A stretch of DNA of 64,000 bases from Rhodoligotrophos sp. CJ14 (GTDB taxonomy: Bacteria > Pseudomonadota > Alphaproteobacteria > Rhizobiales > Im1), in contig NZ_CP133319.1 in the NCBI RefSeq assembly GCF_038811545.1, positions 3,794,001 to 3,858,000 of the forward strand. The letters run 5' to 3'. Position 1 is the stretch's first letter. Each line of letters begins with the position of its first letter. The translations under genes and the position numbers were made by a program. Below the pieces are notes generated by a model. The model worked only from the letters and a program-made list of their open reading frames with translations, was not told where the DNA came from and searched no databases. Shown here piece by piece: positions 52,464 to 60,964 of this stretch.

Positions 52464-53780
52464 TTAGGCCAGAACTTCTGCCGTGCGCTGGGGCGCGCGG
52501 TTCGGCCGCCGCTGACCGCCAAATGACCGGCCCTGCTGGGCGCGCTGCTCCGGATGCCGACGGCCTTGTGGTCGCTGAGCTTTCACCCCATCCCGTGGGC
52601 CGCCGCGGCCTTGCCGACGCGCTGCCGGCGCGGCTGCGGCAAGTTCCGCAACCGATGCCGGATCTGTCTCGGCAGGAATGGTCCGTCGGGTCACTTTTTC
52701 GATCGCCCGGAGCAGAGGCTGATCGTCCGGTGCGCAGAACGAGACCGCTGTGCCGCTGGCGCCGGCGCGGGCCGTACGGCCGATGCGATGCACATAAGTC
52801 TCGGGTACTTCCGGCAGATCGTACTGCACGACAAGCGAGATCCCGTCGATATCGATGCCGCGTGCGGCGATGTCCGTCGCCACCAGGATCGGCGTGTCGC
52901 CCGCCTTGAAGCCGTTGAGCGCCCGCTGCCGCTGTGGCTGGCTCTTATTGCCGTGAATGGCGGCAGCGCCAATGCCGGCCTTCTCCAGGCTGATCGCCAC
53001 GCGATCGGCCCCGCGCTTGGTGCGGGTGAACACCAGGACCCGCTCCGCTTGCCTTGTGGCCAGAAGCTCGGTCAGCAGCCGCACTTTGTGCCCCGCCGCC
53101 ACATGAACGATCTTCTGGTCGATGCGCTCGGCCGGTGTTGAGGCAGGCGTGACGGACACGCGCTCGGGATTGTCCAGGAGTTCGGCGGCGAGCCCTGCGA
53201 TTTCCTTGGGCATGGTTGCCGAGAAGAACAGGTTCTGCCGTTCTGCCGGCAGGTTCCGTACGATACGCTTGACCGCGGGGATGAAGCCCAGGTCGAGCAT
53301 GTGGTCGGCCTCATCGAGCACCAGGAAACGCGTGGCGTCCAGCCGCAGCGTGCCTTGATCCGCATGATCAAGCAGCCGTCCGGGCGTCGCCACCACGATG
53401 TCGACACCCCGCTGCAATTGCTGCGCCTGCTTGCCGAAGCTGTTGCCACCCACGATGACGGCCACGCGAATGCGCATGCTCTCGCCATAAACGAGGAAGC
53501 TATCCGCGATCTGCTGGGCGAGTTCGCGCGTGGGGCTCAAGACCAGCACCTGGCACGACCGGTTCCGCAGCGGCTGCTTGCGGTCGGCAAGCTGCGCGAG
53601 AATCGGCAGGGCGAAGGCCGCCGTCTTGCCTGTGCCGGTTGCGGCGATGCCGAGAAGGTCTCGGCCCTTTAGAAGAAGGGGAATGGCCTGAGCCTGAATC
53701 GGCGTCGGCCGCTCATAACCTGCCTGCTCCAATGTCTTGAGAATCGATTGCGGTAGTCCAAGATCGGAAAAAGTCGTCAA
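52464..53780 (-). CDS. DEAD-box RNA helicase, RhlE-like
   Basis: A 438-residue ATP-dependent RNA helicase. Q motif GYERPTPIQAQAIP, motif I AATGTGKT, Ia PTRELAQQ, II LDEADHMLD, III SATMP, V DIAARGIDI and VI HRIGRTARAG are all present. The C-terminal ~75 residues are basic, Gln/Arg/Gly-rich (QRRPNRAPQR), which aids RNA binding. The start is a TTG at 53780; no ATG occurs upstream in frame before a stop. A structured leader lies upstream. RhlE-type helicases act in ribosome assembly and cold adaptation. Confidence 0.94.
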   Translation of the reverse strand: MTTFSDLGLPQSILKTLEQAGYERPTPIQAQAIPLLLKGRDLLGIAATGTGKTAAFALPILAQLADRKQPLRNRSCQVLVLSPTRELAQQIADSFLVYGESMRIRVAVIVGGNSFGKQAQQLQRGVDIVVATPGRLLDHADQGTLRLDATRFLVLDEADHMLDLGFIPAVKRIVRNLPAERQNLFFSATMPKEIAGLAAELLDNPERVSVTPASTPAERIDQKIVHVAAGHKVRLLTELLATRQAERVLVFTRTKRGADRVAISLEKAGIGAAAIHGNKSQPQRQRALNGFKAGDTPILVATDIAARGIDIDGISLVVQYDLPEVPETYVHRIGRTARAGASGTAVSFCAPDDQPLLRAIEKVTRRTIPAETDPASVAELAAAAPAARRQGRGGPRDGVKAQRPQGRRHPEQRAQQGRSFGGQRRPNRAPQRTAEVLA

Positions 53781-53810
53781 AATCAGAAGTCTCTCTTGCG
53801 TCCTCCGCAG

Positions 53811-53838
53811 CAGGATCCCTTGCGCAGGGATGATCCTG
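53811..53838 (-). other. Inverted repeat in the RhlE-like gene leader
   Basis: CAGGATC (53811-53817) and GATCCTG (53832-53838) pair, and inner ATCCCT-TGCGC-AGGGAT pairs as an alternative stem. The element lies about 30 bases upstream of the TTG start in a 257-base gap that otherwise holds nothing I recognise. DEAD-box helicase mRNAs are sometimes controlled by 5' leader structure; that role here is only a possibility. Confidence 0.35.
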
Positions 53839-54037
53839 TTGCGCAGTTACCGGGCACGCCCCGCGTGATCCGGGCGAACAAGGTGTAATGAATGATGAGA
53901 TGCCAGGGCAGGACGAGTGGTCGCTTAACGCGGGTAGGTCGTTCACGCGGCCGAAGCACCGTCGGGCAATCGAAAGCCCGCGCACGATAAGTGGATTGTT
54001 GCACTGCGAAAGTCAAGCGCGGATTGCAGGAGCCAAA

Positions 54038-55249
54038 TCATCGTTCAGCACGGTTCACGGCCAGTGCGGGTTGCAGCCAGCCGATGATCGCGCCGGCAAG
54101 CAGCAATGCCGCTGAAAGCCACAGCCCGGCATCCAAATCTCCGGTTGCATCCGAGATGACCCCGATCGCAACCGGTCCCACCACCTGGCCGAGGCTGAAG
54201 CTCACGGTCATGATGGCGATACCCGAGGCCCAGGCCTCGCTGCGATAATTCGCGCGGACAAAGATAGTGGTCGCGGCAACCACTGTGAAAAACGCCATGC
54301 CGAACACCACGCCGGAGACCATCAAACCCGCCGTACTGGGAATGACGAGCGGCACGCCCGACCCAATGCCCACCAGCGCGATCATCGCGCCAAGGCCACG
54401 CCCCCCTGTCATGCGCCCCACCACCCCAGATAGCGGAGTCGTGCCTGCCATCGCCGCAATCGCGATGACACACCAGAAGACGCTCTCGAGCACCACGCCT
54501 CCGCCAATCTCGCGGATCCAGGCGATCATGAAGGTCATGTAGGCGATATAGCCGGCACCGAACAGGAAATAGCTGGTCAGTGCCAGGAGCATCGGACGGA
54601 TCTCTGCATTCTCCCCTCGGCGCGTGCCGTGACTGGTCCTCGGTTCATCGAGCGGTGCGCCGATCACGAACCAAAGCAGGAGGACCGCGCCGAGCGCGGC
54701 CATCAGCAGCCACGCGCTGTCCCAGGCACCAGGCCCCGAGGCGGCGAGAAATCCGGGCACGATGGCGCCCGAGAGGAGAATGCCGATGCTCGGCCCGATA
54801 TAGAAAACGCCGAGCGTGCGCGCCGGCGCCGGCGTGTGATTCGCAAATTGCGAGGCGCGCGTGCCACCGGCCACCATGGCGATCGCAGCCCCGGCCCCGG
54901 CCGCAAGACGCGCAAGGCTCAGCAGAGCGAAGTTTCCCGTAATGCCCGACAGCGCCATGGCGATGACGGCGGCGAGCGTTCCGCCGATGGCGCTGCGCCG
55001 CTCGCCCATCAGGTTGGTGAGGCGGCCGGCGGCCAGCGCCCCTAAGAGATAGCCAAGCGCATTGATGGTGTTCATCCAGCCCGCCTCGGCATAGCTCCAG
55101 GCGAGGCTCGCGCGCATGTCGGGCAACACCAGCGCATAGGCAAAGCGCGCAATTCCAAGCCCAATGGCAGGCGCCATGGCGAGTGCCAGCATGCGACTCA
55201 CGATGATACCGCGGGACATCGGGGACTGGCCCACGCCCCGGGCGGTCAT
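54038..55249 (-). CDS. MFS transporter, YbfB/YjiJ family
   Basis: A 403-residue MFS protein with twelve helices. The N-terminal helix GLGIARFAYALVLPDMRASLAWSYAEAGWMNTINALGYLLGAL and following loop LTNLMGERRS fit the YbfB/YjiJ family. Its ATG overlaps the bioY stop (ATGA), so it is the fourth gene of the biotin transporter operon. Substrate is unknown; export of a biotin-related or other compound is possible. Confidence 0.88.
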   Translation of the reverse strand: MTARGVGQSPMSRGIIVSRMLALAMAPAIGLGIARFAYALVLPDMRASLAWSYAEAGWMNTINALGYLLGALAAGRLTNLMGERRSAIGGTLAAVIAMALSGITGNFALLSLARLAAGAGAAIAMVAGGTRASQFANHTPAPARTLGVFYIGPSIGILLSGAIVPGFLAASGPGAWDSAWLLMAALGAVLLLWFVIGAPLDEPRTSHGTRRGENAEIRPMLLALTSYFLFGAGYIAYMTFMIAWIREIGGGVVLESVFWCVIAIAAMAGTTPLSGVVGRMTGGRGLGAMIALVGIGSGVPLVIPSTAGLMVSGVVFGMAFFTVVAATTIFVRANYRSEAWASGIAIMTVSFSLGQVVGPVAIGVISDATGDLDAGLWLSAALLLAGAIIGWLQPALAVNRAER

Positions 55250-55824
55250 TTGAGATCGATCGGGTAAGCCCGCCTCACATTATGGGCAATGAGGGCTGCA
55301 AAGGCCGCTTTGATGAGATCGCCCGGAATGAATGCAGCGACCCCGGTCAGCGCTTTGCCAAATCCGAGGCCGGTCACCAGCGCGAGCCACGCCACGCCGC
55401 ACGCATAGAGCACGATGATGCCGCCGATCACGCAGGCGAGAAACAGCAATGCCACATTGCTCCATGGCCCCGATCCGGCGGAGCGCCCGGCTGCGGGCGA
55501 TCGCGTCCATGCCTTGCACAAGAAACCAGTGACGAAAGCGGCAATGATCCATCCGAAGATGAAGCCGGCCGTGGGTCCTGCCAATATGCCCAGGCCCCCG
55601 CTGCCACCCGCCAGCACCGGCAGGCCGATCGCCACCAGCAGCACCACCAGCACATGGGCGAGCGCCCCGCGGATTGGTCCGATCATCGCCCCGGCGAGCA
55701 TTGGCCCCAGTGACTGCAGCGTGATGGGCACCGGCAGGAAGGCAAGCGGGATGCGCGGTGCAAGCCCTAGCGCCACGGTGATCGCTGCGAACAGGGCGAT
55801 CAGAACCACATCACGGGTCGTCAT
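55246..55824 (-). CDS. bioY: Biotin ECF transporter S component BioY
   Basis: A 192-residue membrane protein with about six helices. The signature ITLQSLGPMLAGAMIGPIRGALAHVLVVLLVAIGLPVLAGG is that of BioY, and GPTAGFIFGWIIAAFVTGFL follows. It binds biotin and, with EcfT and EcfA, imports it. It overlaps bioN and the MFS gene by ATGA junctions. Confidence 0.95.
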   Translation of the reverse strand: MTTRDVVLIALFAAITVALGLAPRIPLAFLPVPITLQSLGPMLAGAMIGPIRGALAHVLVVLLVAIGLPVLAGGSGGLGILAGPTAGFIFGWIIAAFVTGFLCKAWTRSPAAGRSAGSGPWSNVALLFLACVIGGIIVLYACGVAWLALVTGLGFGKALTGVAAFIPGDLIKAAFAALIAHNVRRAYPIDLK

Positions 55825-56486
55825 GAACGGAGATCCTCGGCACTGTTTCTCATGGCCCCGGGCAGGGCTGCCTGACTGATGCTCATGGGAGGATAGGAGC
55901 GGGCGTCGATGGCGGATGCTATATCATCGGCGGCTTTCAGCACATGCACAATGAGTGGGATCAGCAATGCAATAATGCTGCGCTCGAGCCCCCGTGCGGC
56001 TTGCGCCTCGCGAATGGCCCGCGCCTGATCGATGATCACCGGAATGAAGCGAAAGACCAGCGAGACGGCGAGCGCCACATGGGCTGCATTGACGAGCCCG
56101 CGCCGATCCAATGGTGCGAGCAGTCGCTCGATCACATCGAGAAAGGCCGAGATCGGTGTGGTGAGCGTGACCGCATAGCCTGCCAGGATCAGTGCCGCGA
56201 GCCGTAACGAGGCGGCAATTGCCATCGGCCAGGACGACAAGAGTCCCGTTGCCAGGAACAGCAGCGCAATGATGACGATGGGACCGGTCAATTGCCGCCG
56301 AATCTGTACGATCGAAACGCCGGTCGATAGGAGAACGACGACGCTTGCGGCCAGCGCCACGAAGAGTGGCGGCGGCCAATCCGTCGTGAACAGCAGCAAT
56401 CCGAGAATGCACAGCCCGGCCAGCTTCCATCCGGCGCTGATACGGTGAAGTACCGACTGGCCTGGCACATAGAGAGCACCGGTCAT
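55821..56486 (-). CDS. bioN: ECF transporter transmembrane component (BioN/EcfT)
   Basis: A 221-residue transmembrane coupling protein with about five helices. The Ala-Arg-Gly coupling motif is in EAQAARGLERSII, and a second DARSYP near the C-terminus fits the paired motif. It links BioM ATPase and BioY. Both neighbours overlap it by 4 bases, giving the order bioM-bioN-bioY on the minus strand. Confidence 0.93.
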   Translation of the reverse strand: MTGALYVPGQSVLHRISAGWKLAGLCILGLLLFTTDWPPPLFVALAASVVVLLSTGVSIVQIRRQLTGPIVIIALLFLATGLLSSWPMAIAASLRLAALILAGYAVTLTTPISAFLDVIERLLAPLDRRGLVNAAHVALAVSLVFRFIPVIIDQARAIREAQAARGLERSIIALLIPLIVHVLKAADDIASAIDARSYPPMSISQAALPGAMRNSAEDLRS

Positions 56487-57163
56487 GCAAAGCGCTCCTG
56501 ATAGAAGGCAATGGCCGCAGCTGGCTCCGCATCAAGCACGATTGATCCCGCATCGAGCACCAGCACTCGGTCGAACCCTGAGATTAGCGCAAGATCATGG
56601 GTCGCAACGACAGCCTGCTCGACGAGCCCAGAGAGCACGTCTCGTACCCGGTTGCGATTGCGCAGATCAAGCCCGGAGGTTGGCTCATCGAACAGGATGG
56701 TCCCCGGTGCCATGGCCAAAACGCCGGCTAGGGCGACCAATTGTTTCTCGCCCCCGCTGAGCAGATGGCTCTGCCGGTCCGCGAGATGCCCGATGCCGAG
56801 CCGGTCCAGGGCGGCTTGGGCTTGGCCGGGCAATTGCGTTTTCGGCACGCCGATATTGCGCAGGCCGAAGGCGATGTCTTCCGCCACGATCGGATAGACG
56901 ATCTGGTTGTCGGGGCTCTGAAAAATGAAGCCCACTCGACGGCGAACCGCGCGACCTTCCTCCCTCGTATCGAGCCCATCGACCAGCACGCGGCCGTGGC
57001 TCGGCGTAACGAGGCCATTGATCAGGCGTAGGAGCGTGCTCTTGCCCGAGCCATTGAGGCCGATCAGCCCGACCCGGTTCTGCTCGAGCACCAGCTCCGG
57101 GATATCGAGGCTCTTACGCCCGTCCCGTTCAACCACCACTTGTTCGAATCGTACTATGGCCAT
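56483..57163 (-). CDS. bioM: ECF transporter ATPase (BioM)
   Basis: A 226-residue ABC ATPase: Walker A GLNGSGKSTLLRLING, Q-loop IFQSPDNQIVYPIV, signature LLSGGEKQLVALAGVLAM and Walker B ILFDEPTSGLDLRN. The Q-x-P-D-x-Q Q-loop is typical of EcfA proteins. It drives biotin uptake. It is 33 bases downstream of the polyamine-type ATPase gene and in the same orientation, so read-through from that operon is likely. Confidence 0.94.
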   Translation of the reverse strand: MAIVRFEQVVVERDGRKSLDIPELVLEQNRVGLIGLNGSGKSTLLRLINGLVTPSHGRVLVDGLDTREEGRAVRRRVGFIFQSPDNQIVYPIVAEDIAFGLRNIGVPKTQLPGQAQAALDRLGIGHLADRQSHLLSGGEKQLVALAGVLAMAPGTILFDEPTSGLDLRNRNRVRDVLSGLVEQAVVATHDLALISGFDRVLVLDAGSIVLDAEPAAAIAFYQERFA

Positions 57164-57196
57164 GGCCAGGCTTATACAGCCGAGCCAGAGGAATGC

Positions 57197-58306
57197 CTAT
57201 TCCCGTACAGCGACCCCTGCCTCGATCGGCCACTGCAAGATCACCGTATCCCCGGCCGCGAAGCTTTGCTCGGCGCCGAAAGATGGCTGCATCGCGATCA
57301 TGTCGCCGAAGGCGGTGCGGACCACGAAAACGAAATGGGCACCGGAGAAGATGGCCGATGAAACCTGGCCGGTGATCGCGTTGAGGCCATCGGCCGATGT
57401 TGCGCCTTGAGGCCTGACCTCGATCCGCTCCGGCCGCAGGGCCACCACGGCCGCGCTGTCCACCGGCTCATCATGAAGAGCGCGCGCCCGGATCATCTCC
57501 CCGCCCTCTCTGAGCGTCAGGATCTCGCCCTCGCGGCCGGCGACCTTTCCGGTAAGGAAATTGGCGCGGCCGAGAAAATCGGCGACGAAGCGCGTCTGCG
57601 GCGCGTCGTACAGGCTCTGCGGCGCGCCCACCTGTTGCACCCGGCCCTCATTCAGGATGACGATGCGGTCCGACATCGTCATTGCCTCTTCCTGGTCATG
57701 GGTGACATTGATGAAAGTCATGCCCAGCCGCTCATGCAGCGCCTTCAGCTCGAATTGCAGCTCCGCTCGCAGCTTCTTGTCGAGTGCGGATAGGGGCTCA
57801 TCCAGCAGCACCACCGCCGGCTCGAAAACCAGCGCGCGTGCGAGCGCCACTCGCTGTTGCTGTCCGCCGGAGAGTTGCTTCGGCTGCCGGTCGGCAAAAG
57901 CCGTGAGGTGGACGAGATCGAGCACCCGCTGGACCCGCTCTCTCGCATCCGCCCGCCCGATGCCGCGCAGCTTCAGGGGATAGCCCACATTCTCGGCCAC
58001 CGTCATATGCGGGAATAACGCGTAGCCCTGGAACACCACCCCGAAATTGCGCTTCTCAGGTGATAGCCGCGTGATCGGCTGTCCATCGAGCACGATATCG
58101 CCCTCATCCGGCTTCACGAAACCGGCGATGGCCATCAGGATCGTTGATTTGCCGGAACCGGAAGGCCCGAGCAGGCTGAGGAATTCGCCCGGTGCCACGT
58201 CCAGCGAGACGTGATCGATGGCGACCAGCGCCCCGTATCGCTTGGTGACGCTGCGCAGGGAGACGCTATGTTGCTTCGGCGCGGTCATGGCGATGGCGGC
58301 TTTCAT
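57197..58306 (-). CDS. ABC transporter ATP-binding protein, spermidine/putrescine type
   Basis: About 369 residues. Walker A LLGPSGSGKSTILMAIAG, signature LSGGQQQRVALARAL, Walker B VLLDEPLSALDKKLR, and a C-terminal TOBE domain (about 280-365). This is the PotA/CysA-type long ATPase. The ATG at 58306 overlaps the deacetylase stop (ATGA); the long frame beyond it lies in the deacetylase gene. It belongs with the two permeases and the binding protein upstream. Confidence 0.93.
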   Translation of the reverse strand: MKAAIAMTAPKQHSVSLRSVTKRYGALVAIDHVSLDVAPGEFLSLLGPSGSGKSTILMAIAGFVKPDEGDIVLDGQPITRLSPEKRNFGVVFQGYALFPHMTVAENVGYPLKLRGIGRADARERVQRVLDLVHLTAFADRQPKQLSGGQQQRVALARALVFEPAVVLLDEPLSALDKKLRAELQFELKALHERLGMTFINVTHDQEEAMTMSDRIVILNEGRVQQVGAPQSLYDAPQTRFVADFLGRANFLTGKVAGREGEILTLREGGEMIRARALHDEPVDSAAVVALRPERIEVRPQGATSADGLNAITGQVSSAIFSGAHFVFVVRTAFGDMIAMQPSFGAEQSFAAGDTVILQWPIEAGVAVRE

Positions 58307-59223
58307 GATTGCGGCAAAGGCACGAGATGCGGAACCGGGTCTGTCCAGTAGGGCAGGCCGTCGACCCGCGGGCTCCAGGTGCCTGTCTTCCGGAGCAGAT
58401 TGACATAGGCTGCAATATCCGCGAGCGGCGCGAACCACACATCGCCGCGGGATTGCATATAGTCGATGAGCTTCACCATCTCGGCGGCGCGGGCAAGCCG
58501 GCCCGACACGAACGGATGCCAGACACTGATCCACAGCCCGCCATGGTCGAAGGCCGCATCGAACTCGGCGCGAAACACATCGAAGGCACGCTCCGGCGAC
58601 TGGACCGGCATCTGATAGCCGAATTCCTTCATCGAGACATATTGCGGCCAGTCATCGAGCGCCATGTCCGAGGGCAGCTCGACCAGATCGCCGGCCGCAC
58701 CCTGGAGGATGTAGGGAACCTCATCCCCCAGCAGCGACGCGTCATAGGTGAAGCCCTCGCCAATCAGAAGCTCGAGCGTATGCTCGGAAAAGGCATAGGA
58801 CGGCGCGCGATAGCCGAGCGGCCGCTTGCCCGTCGCTTTTTCGATCACCTCGATGCCGCGAATGAGGATTTCCGCTTCCTGATCGCGCGAGAGCAGGTTT
58901 GGCTTCTCATGCAGCCAGCCATGGTGCCCGATCTCATGACCCTCGCGCACCAGGAGCTCGATCGCCTCCGGATAGGTTTCGACACACCAGCCCGGCACGA
59001 ACACCGTCTGCTTGATGTTGAAATGACGCCAGATCTCCACGAGGCGTGGAATCGCCCGCTGCGGCCCGTAGCGCAGGGCAGATGACGTGACCACCCGCCG
59101 GCGCGCCGTGTCGCGGAAATTGAGATGCAGCAGGCTTTCCGCATCCATATCGAATGAGAAACACACGGCGCAGCGTGCACCATCGGGCCAGGGCGGAGGA
59201 TTATCGATCAGCTTAAGGACCAT
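58303..59223 (-). CDS. Polysaccharide deacetylase family protein (PuuE/allantoinase-like)
   Basis: About 306 residues of NodB-homology. Metal/catalytic motifs: CFSFDMDAESLL (first Asp), GHEIGHHGWLHEK (HxxxH type), and RAPSYAFSEHTLELL (Arg). The size and lack of a signal peptide fit the PuuE/cyclic-imide hydrolase and allantoinase branch more than a wall deacetylase. It is embedded inside the polyamine-type ABC operon. ATG 59223 is chosen; TTG 59235 would overlap the permease stop. It may hydrolyse a cyclic amide or an N-acyl compound brought in by the transporter. Confidence 0.85.
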   Translation of the reverse strand: MVLKLIDNPPPWPDGARCAVCFSFDMDAESLLHLNFRDTARRRVVTSSALRYGPQRAIPRLVEIWRHFNIKQTVFVPGWCVETYPEAIELLVREGHEIGHHGWLHEKPNLLSRDQEAEILIRGIEVIEKATGKRPLGYRAPSYAFSEHTLELLIGEGFTYDASLLGDEVPYILQGAAGDLVELPSDMALDDWPQYVSMKEFGYQMPVQSPERAFDVFRAEFDAAFDHGGLWISVWHPFVSGRLARAAEMVKLIDYMQSRGDVWFAPLADIAAYVNLLRKTGTWSPRVDGLPYWTDPVPHLVPLPQS

Positions 59224-59231
59224 GGCAGAGC

Positions 59232-60038
59232 TCAATGAGAACGGGCTTGGGCGCGCGCCTTGCGCACCGAATAGATCAGGGCGAAGACCACGCCGATCAC
59301 CGTGGCTGCCATCAGCAGCGAGGCGACCGCCGCAACGGTCGGATCAATATTTTCGCGGATGCCGTCCCACATGCGGCGAGGCAGGGTGTAGACGGCGCGT
59401 GTCGAGATGAACAGGGTGACGACGATTTCGTCCCACGAGATGATGAAGGCGAAAACCGCGCCGGTCACGACGCCGCCCTTGATATTCGGCAGGATGACAT
59501 CGCGCAGGGTCCGCAAGGGCGAGGCGCCCAGGCTGCGTGCCGCCTGTTCGAGGCGGCTGTCGAGCAGGGCCAGCGAGGTGGTGACCGTGATCACCACGTA
59601 TGGCAGCGCGATAATGGTATGCGCGATCACCACGCCGATCCACGTATCATAGAGATTGAGGGCAACCCAGGTTCGATACATCGCCAGCGCCGCCACCACC
59701 GGCGGCAGGATCATCGGAAGCAGCACCAGCGCGCCGAATAGCGCAACCAGCCTGCCCGTGATCCGCCATAGGCCCACCGCGCATAGCGTGCCGAGGATGG
59801 TGGCAAGCAGGCCCGCGGCCACCGCGATCGAGAGACTGTCGAGAAAGCTCGAGAACCAACCGGGATCACTGAACAGCGCCTGATAATGCCGCAGCGACAG
59901 ATGCTCCTTCGGCATCCGCACGAAGCGGGATTCATTCAGCGATACCGGCACGGTGATCAGGCCGGGCAGGAGGAGGAACAGCCCCACCAGCCAGGCAAGC
60001 CCCGCCACCAGGATTTGACCGCGCCGCGAGAGCTCCAT
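59232..60038 (-). CDS. ABC transporter permease (PotC-like)
   Basis: About 268 residues with six helices and the EAA loop EQAARSLGASPLRTLRDVILPNIKGG. It is the inner-membrane partner of the PotB-like permease. The ATG at 60038 shares one base with the PotB-like stop (TGATG); a GTG is at 60041. It fits the binding-protein-dependent class I permeases for spermidine/putrescine or small cationic compounds. Confidence 0.93.
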   Translation of the reverse strand: MELSRRGQILVAGLAWLVGLFLLLPGLITVPVSLNESRFVRMPKEHLSLRHYQALFSDPGWFSSFLDSLSIAVAAGLLATILGTLCAVGLWRITGRLVALFGALVLLPMILPPVVAALAMYRTWVALNLYDTWIGVVIAHTIIALPYVVITVTTSLALLDSRLEQAARSLGASPLRTLRDVILPNIKGGVVTGAVFAFIISWDEIVVTLFISTRAVYTLPRRMWDGIRENIDPTVAAVASLLMAATVIGVVFALIYSVRKARAQARSH

Positions 60039-60862
60039 CACGCGGCCCCCAGCATCTTGCGCAGGTTCGTCACCTTGCCGATGAGATAGAGCAGCGCCGC
60101 GGTGGCCAGGAGCAGCACGACCGAGAGTGCTCCCGCCAGTGACCAGCGCAGCGTCTGGAGCACAGTGACGCTCACATATTCCGACAGCATCACCACCCGG
60201 CCGCCGCCAAGGATCGAGGGCGTTACGAAAAAGCCGAGCCCGAAGATGAACACCAGCATGCCCGCACCGAAGATCGCGGGGAAGGTTGTGGGCAGATAGA
60301 CATCGATGAACGAGCGCCAGGACGAAGCGCCCACGCTGCGCGCGGCCATCATCAGCCGGGGATCGACGGCCCGCATCGCGGCATACAGTGGGAACACGGC
60401 ATAGGGTACGAGGAAATGCACCATCCCGATGATCACGCCCGTTTCGTTGCGCACCAGCGTCACGGGCGAGCTGATCAGCCCCGTTTCCATCAGACCGGTA
60501 TTGATGAGGCCGTTATTGCGCAAAAGGATCAGCCAGGACAGCGCGCGCACCAGCACCGACAGCCAGAAAGGGATCAGCACACATAAGGTGAGCAGCAGCC
60601 GCTGCCGCTCGCCCACATGCGCCATTGCGAAGGCCACGAGATAGCCGAGAATGAGCGCGATCACCGTCGTGATCGCCACGATGCGCAGAGTGGTCCACAG
60701 CATCGAGCGAATGCCGCCGGAGGTGACGACCTCCCGATACCAGTGGAGACTGAGCTGGCCCTCATTCTCGAAGGAAAGCCCGATGAGCCAGGCGAGTGGC
60801 GCCAGCAACAGCAGGATGATCAGCAGGATCGCTGGCGTGATGAAGCCGTAATACGGGTTCAT
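60038..60862 (-). CDS. ABC transporter permease (PotB-like)
   Basis: A 274-residue inner-membrane permease with six predicted helices and the EAA loop MMAARSVGASSWRSFIDVYLPTTFPAI. N-terminal YYGFITPAILLIILLLLAPLAWLIGLSF is typical of PotB. It is separated from the binding-protein gene by 102 bases containing an inverted repeat. With PotC-like it forms the channel. Confidence 0.93.
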   Translation of the reverse strand: MNPYYGFITPAILLIILLLLAPLAWLIGLSFENEGQLSLHWYREVVTSGGIRSMLWTTLRIVAITTVIALILGYLVAFAMAHVGERQRLLLTLCVLIPFWLSVLVRALSWLILLRNNGLINTGLMETGLISSPVTLVRNETGVIIGMVHFLVPYAVFPLYAAMRAVDPRLMMAARSVGASSWRSFIDVYLPTTFPAIFGAGMLVFIFGLGFFVTPSILGGGRVVMLSEYVSVTVLQTLRWSLAGALSVVLLLATAALLYLIGKVTNLRKMLGAA

Positions 60863-60909
60863 GAACGAAAAATCCGGCTATCGAAGCGGGGCCCCATCAT
60901 CAACCACGC

Positions 60910-60939
60910 CCGGTGGGCTGGTCGTGATCAACCCACCGG
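60910..60939 (-). terminator. Stem-loop between binding protein and permease genes
   Basis: CCGGTGGG (60910-60917) and CCCACCGG (60932-60939) form a perfect 8-base-pair stem with a 14-base loop in the gap after the Tat-exported binding protein and before the permeases. It is in the same position as the hairpin after the Liv-type binding protein, so it may lower downstream expression or protect the upstream mRNA. Confidence 0.5.
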
Positions 60940-60964
60940 ATCCCCGTGATTATATGGATCAAGG

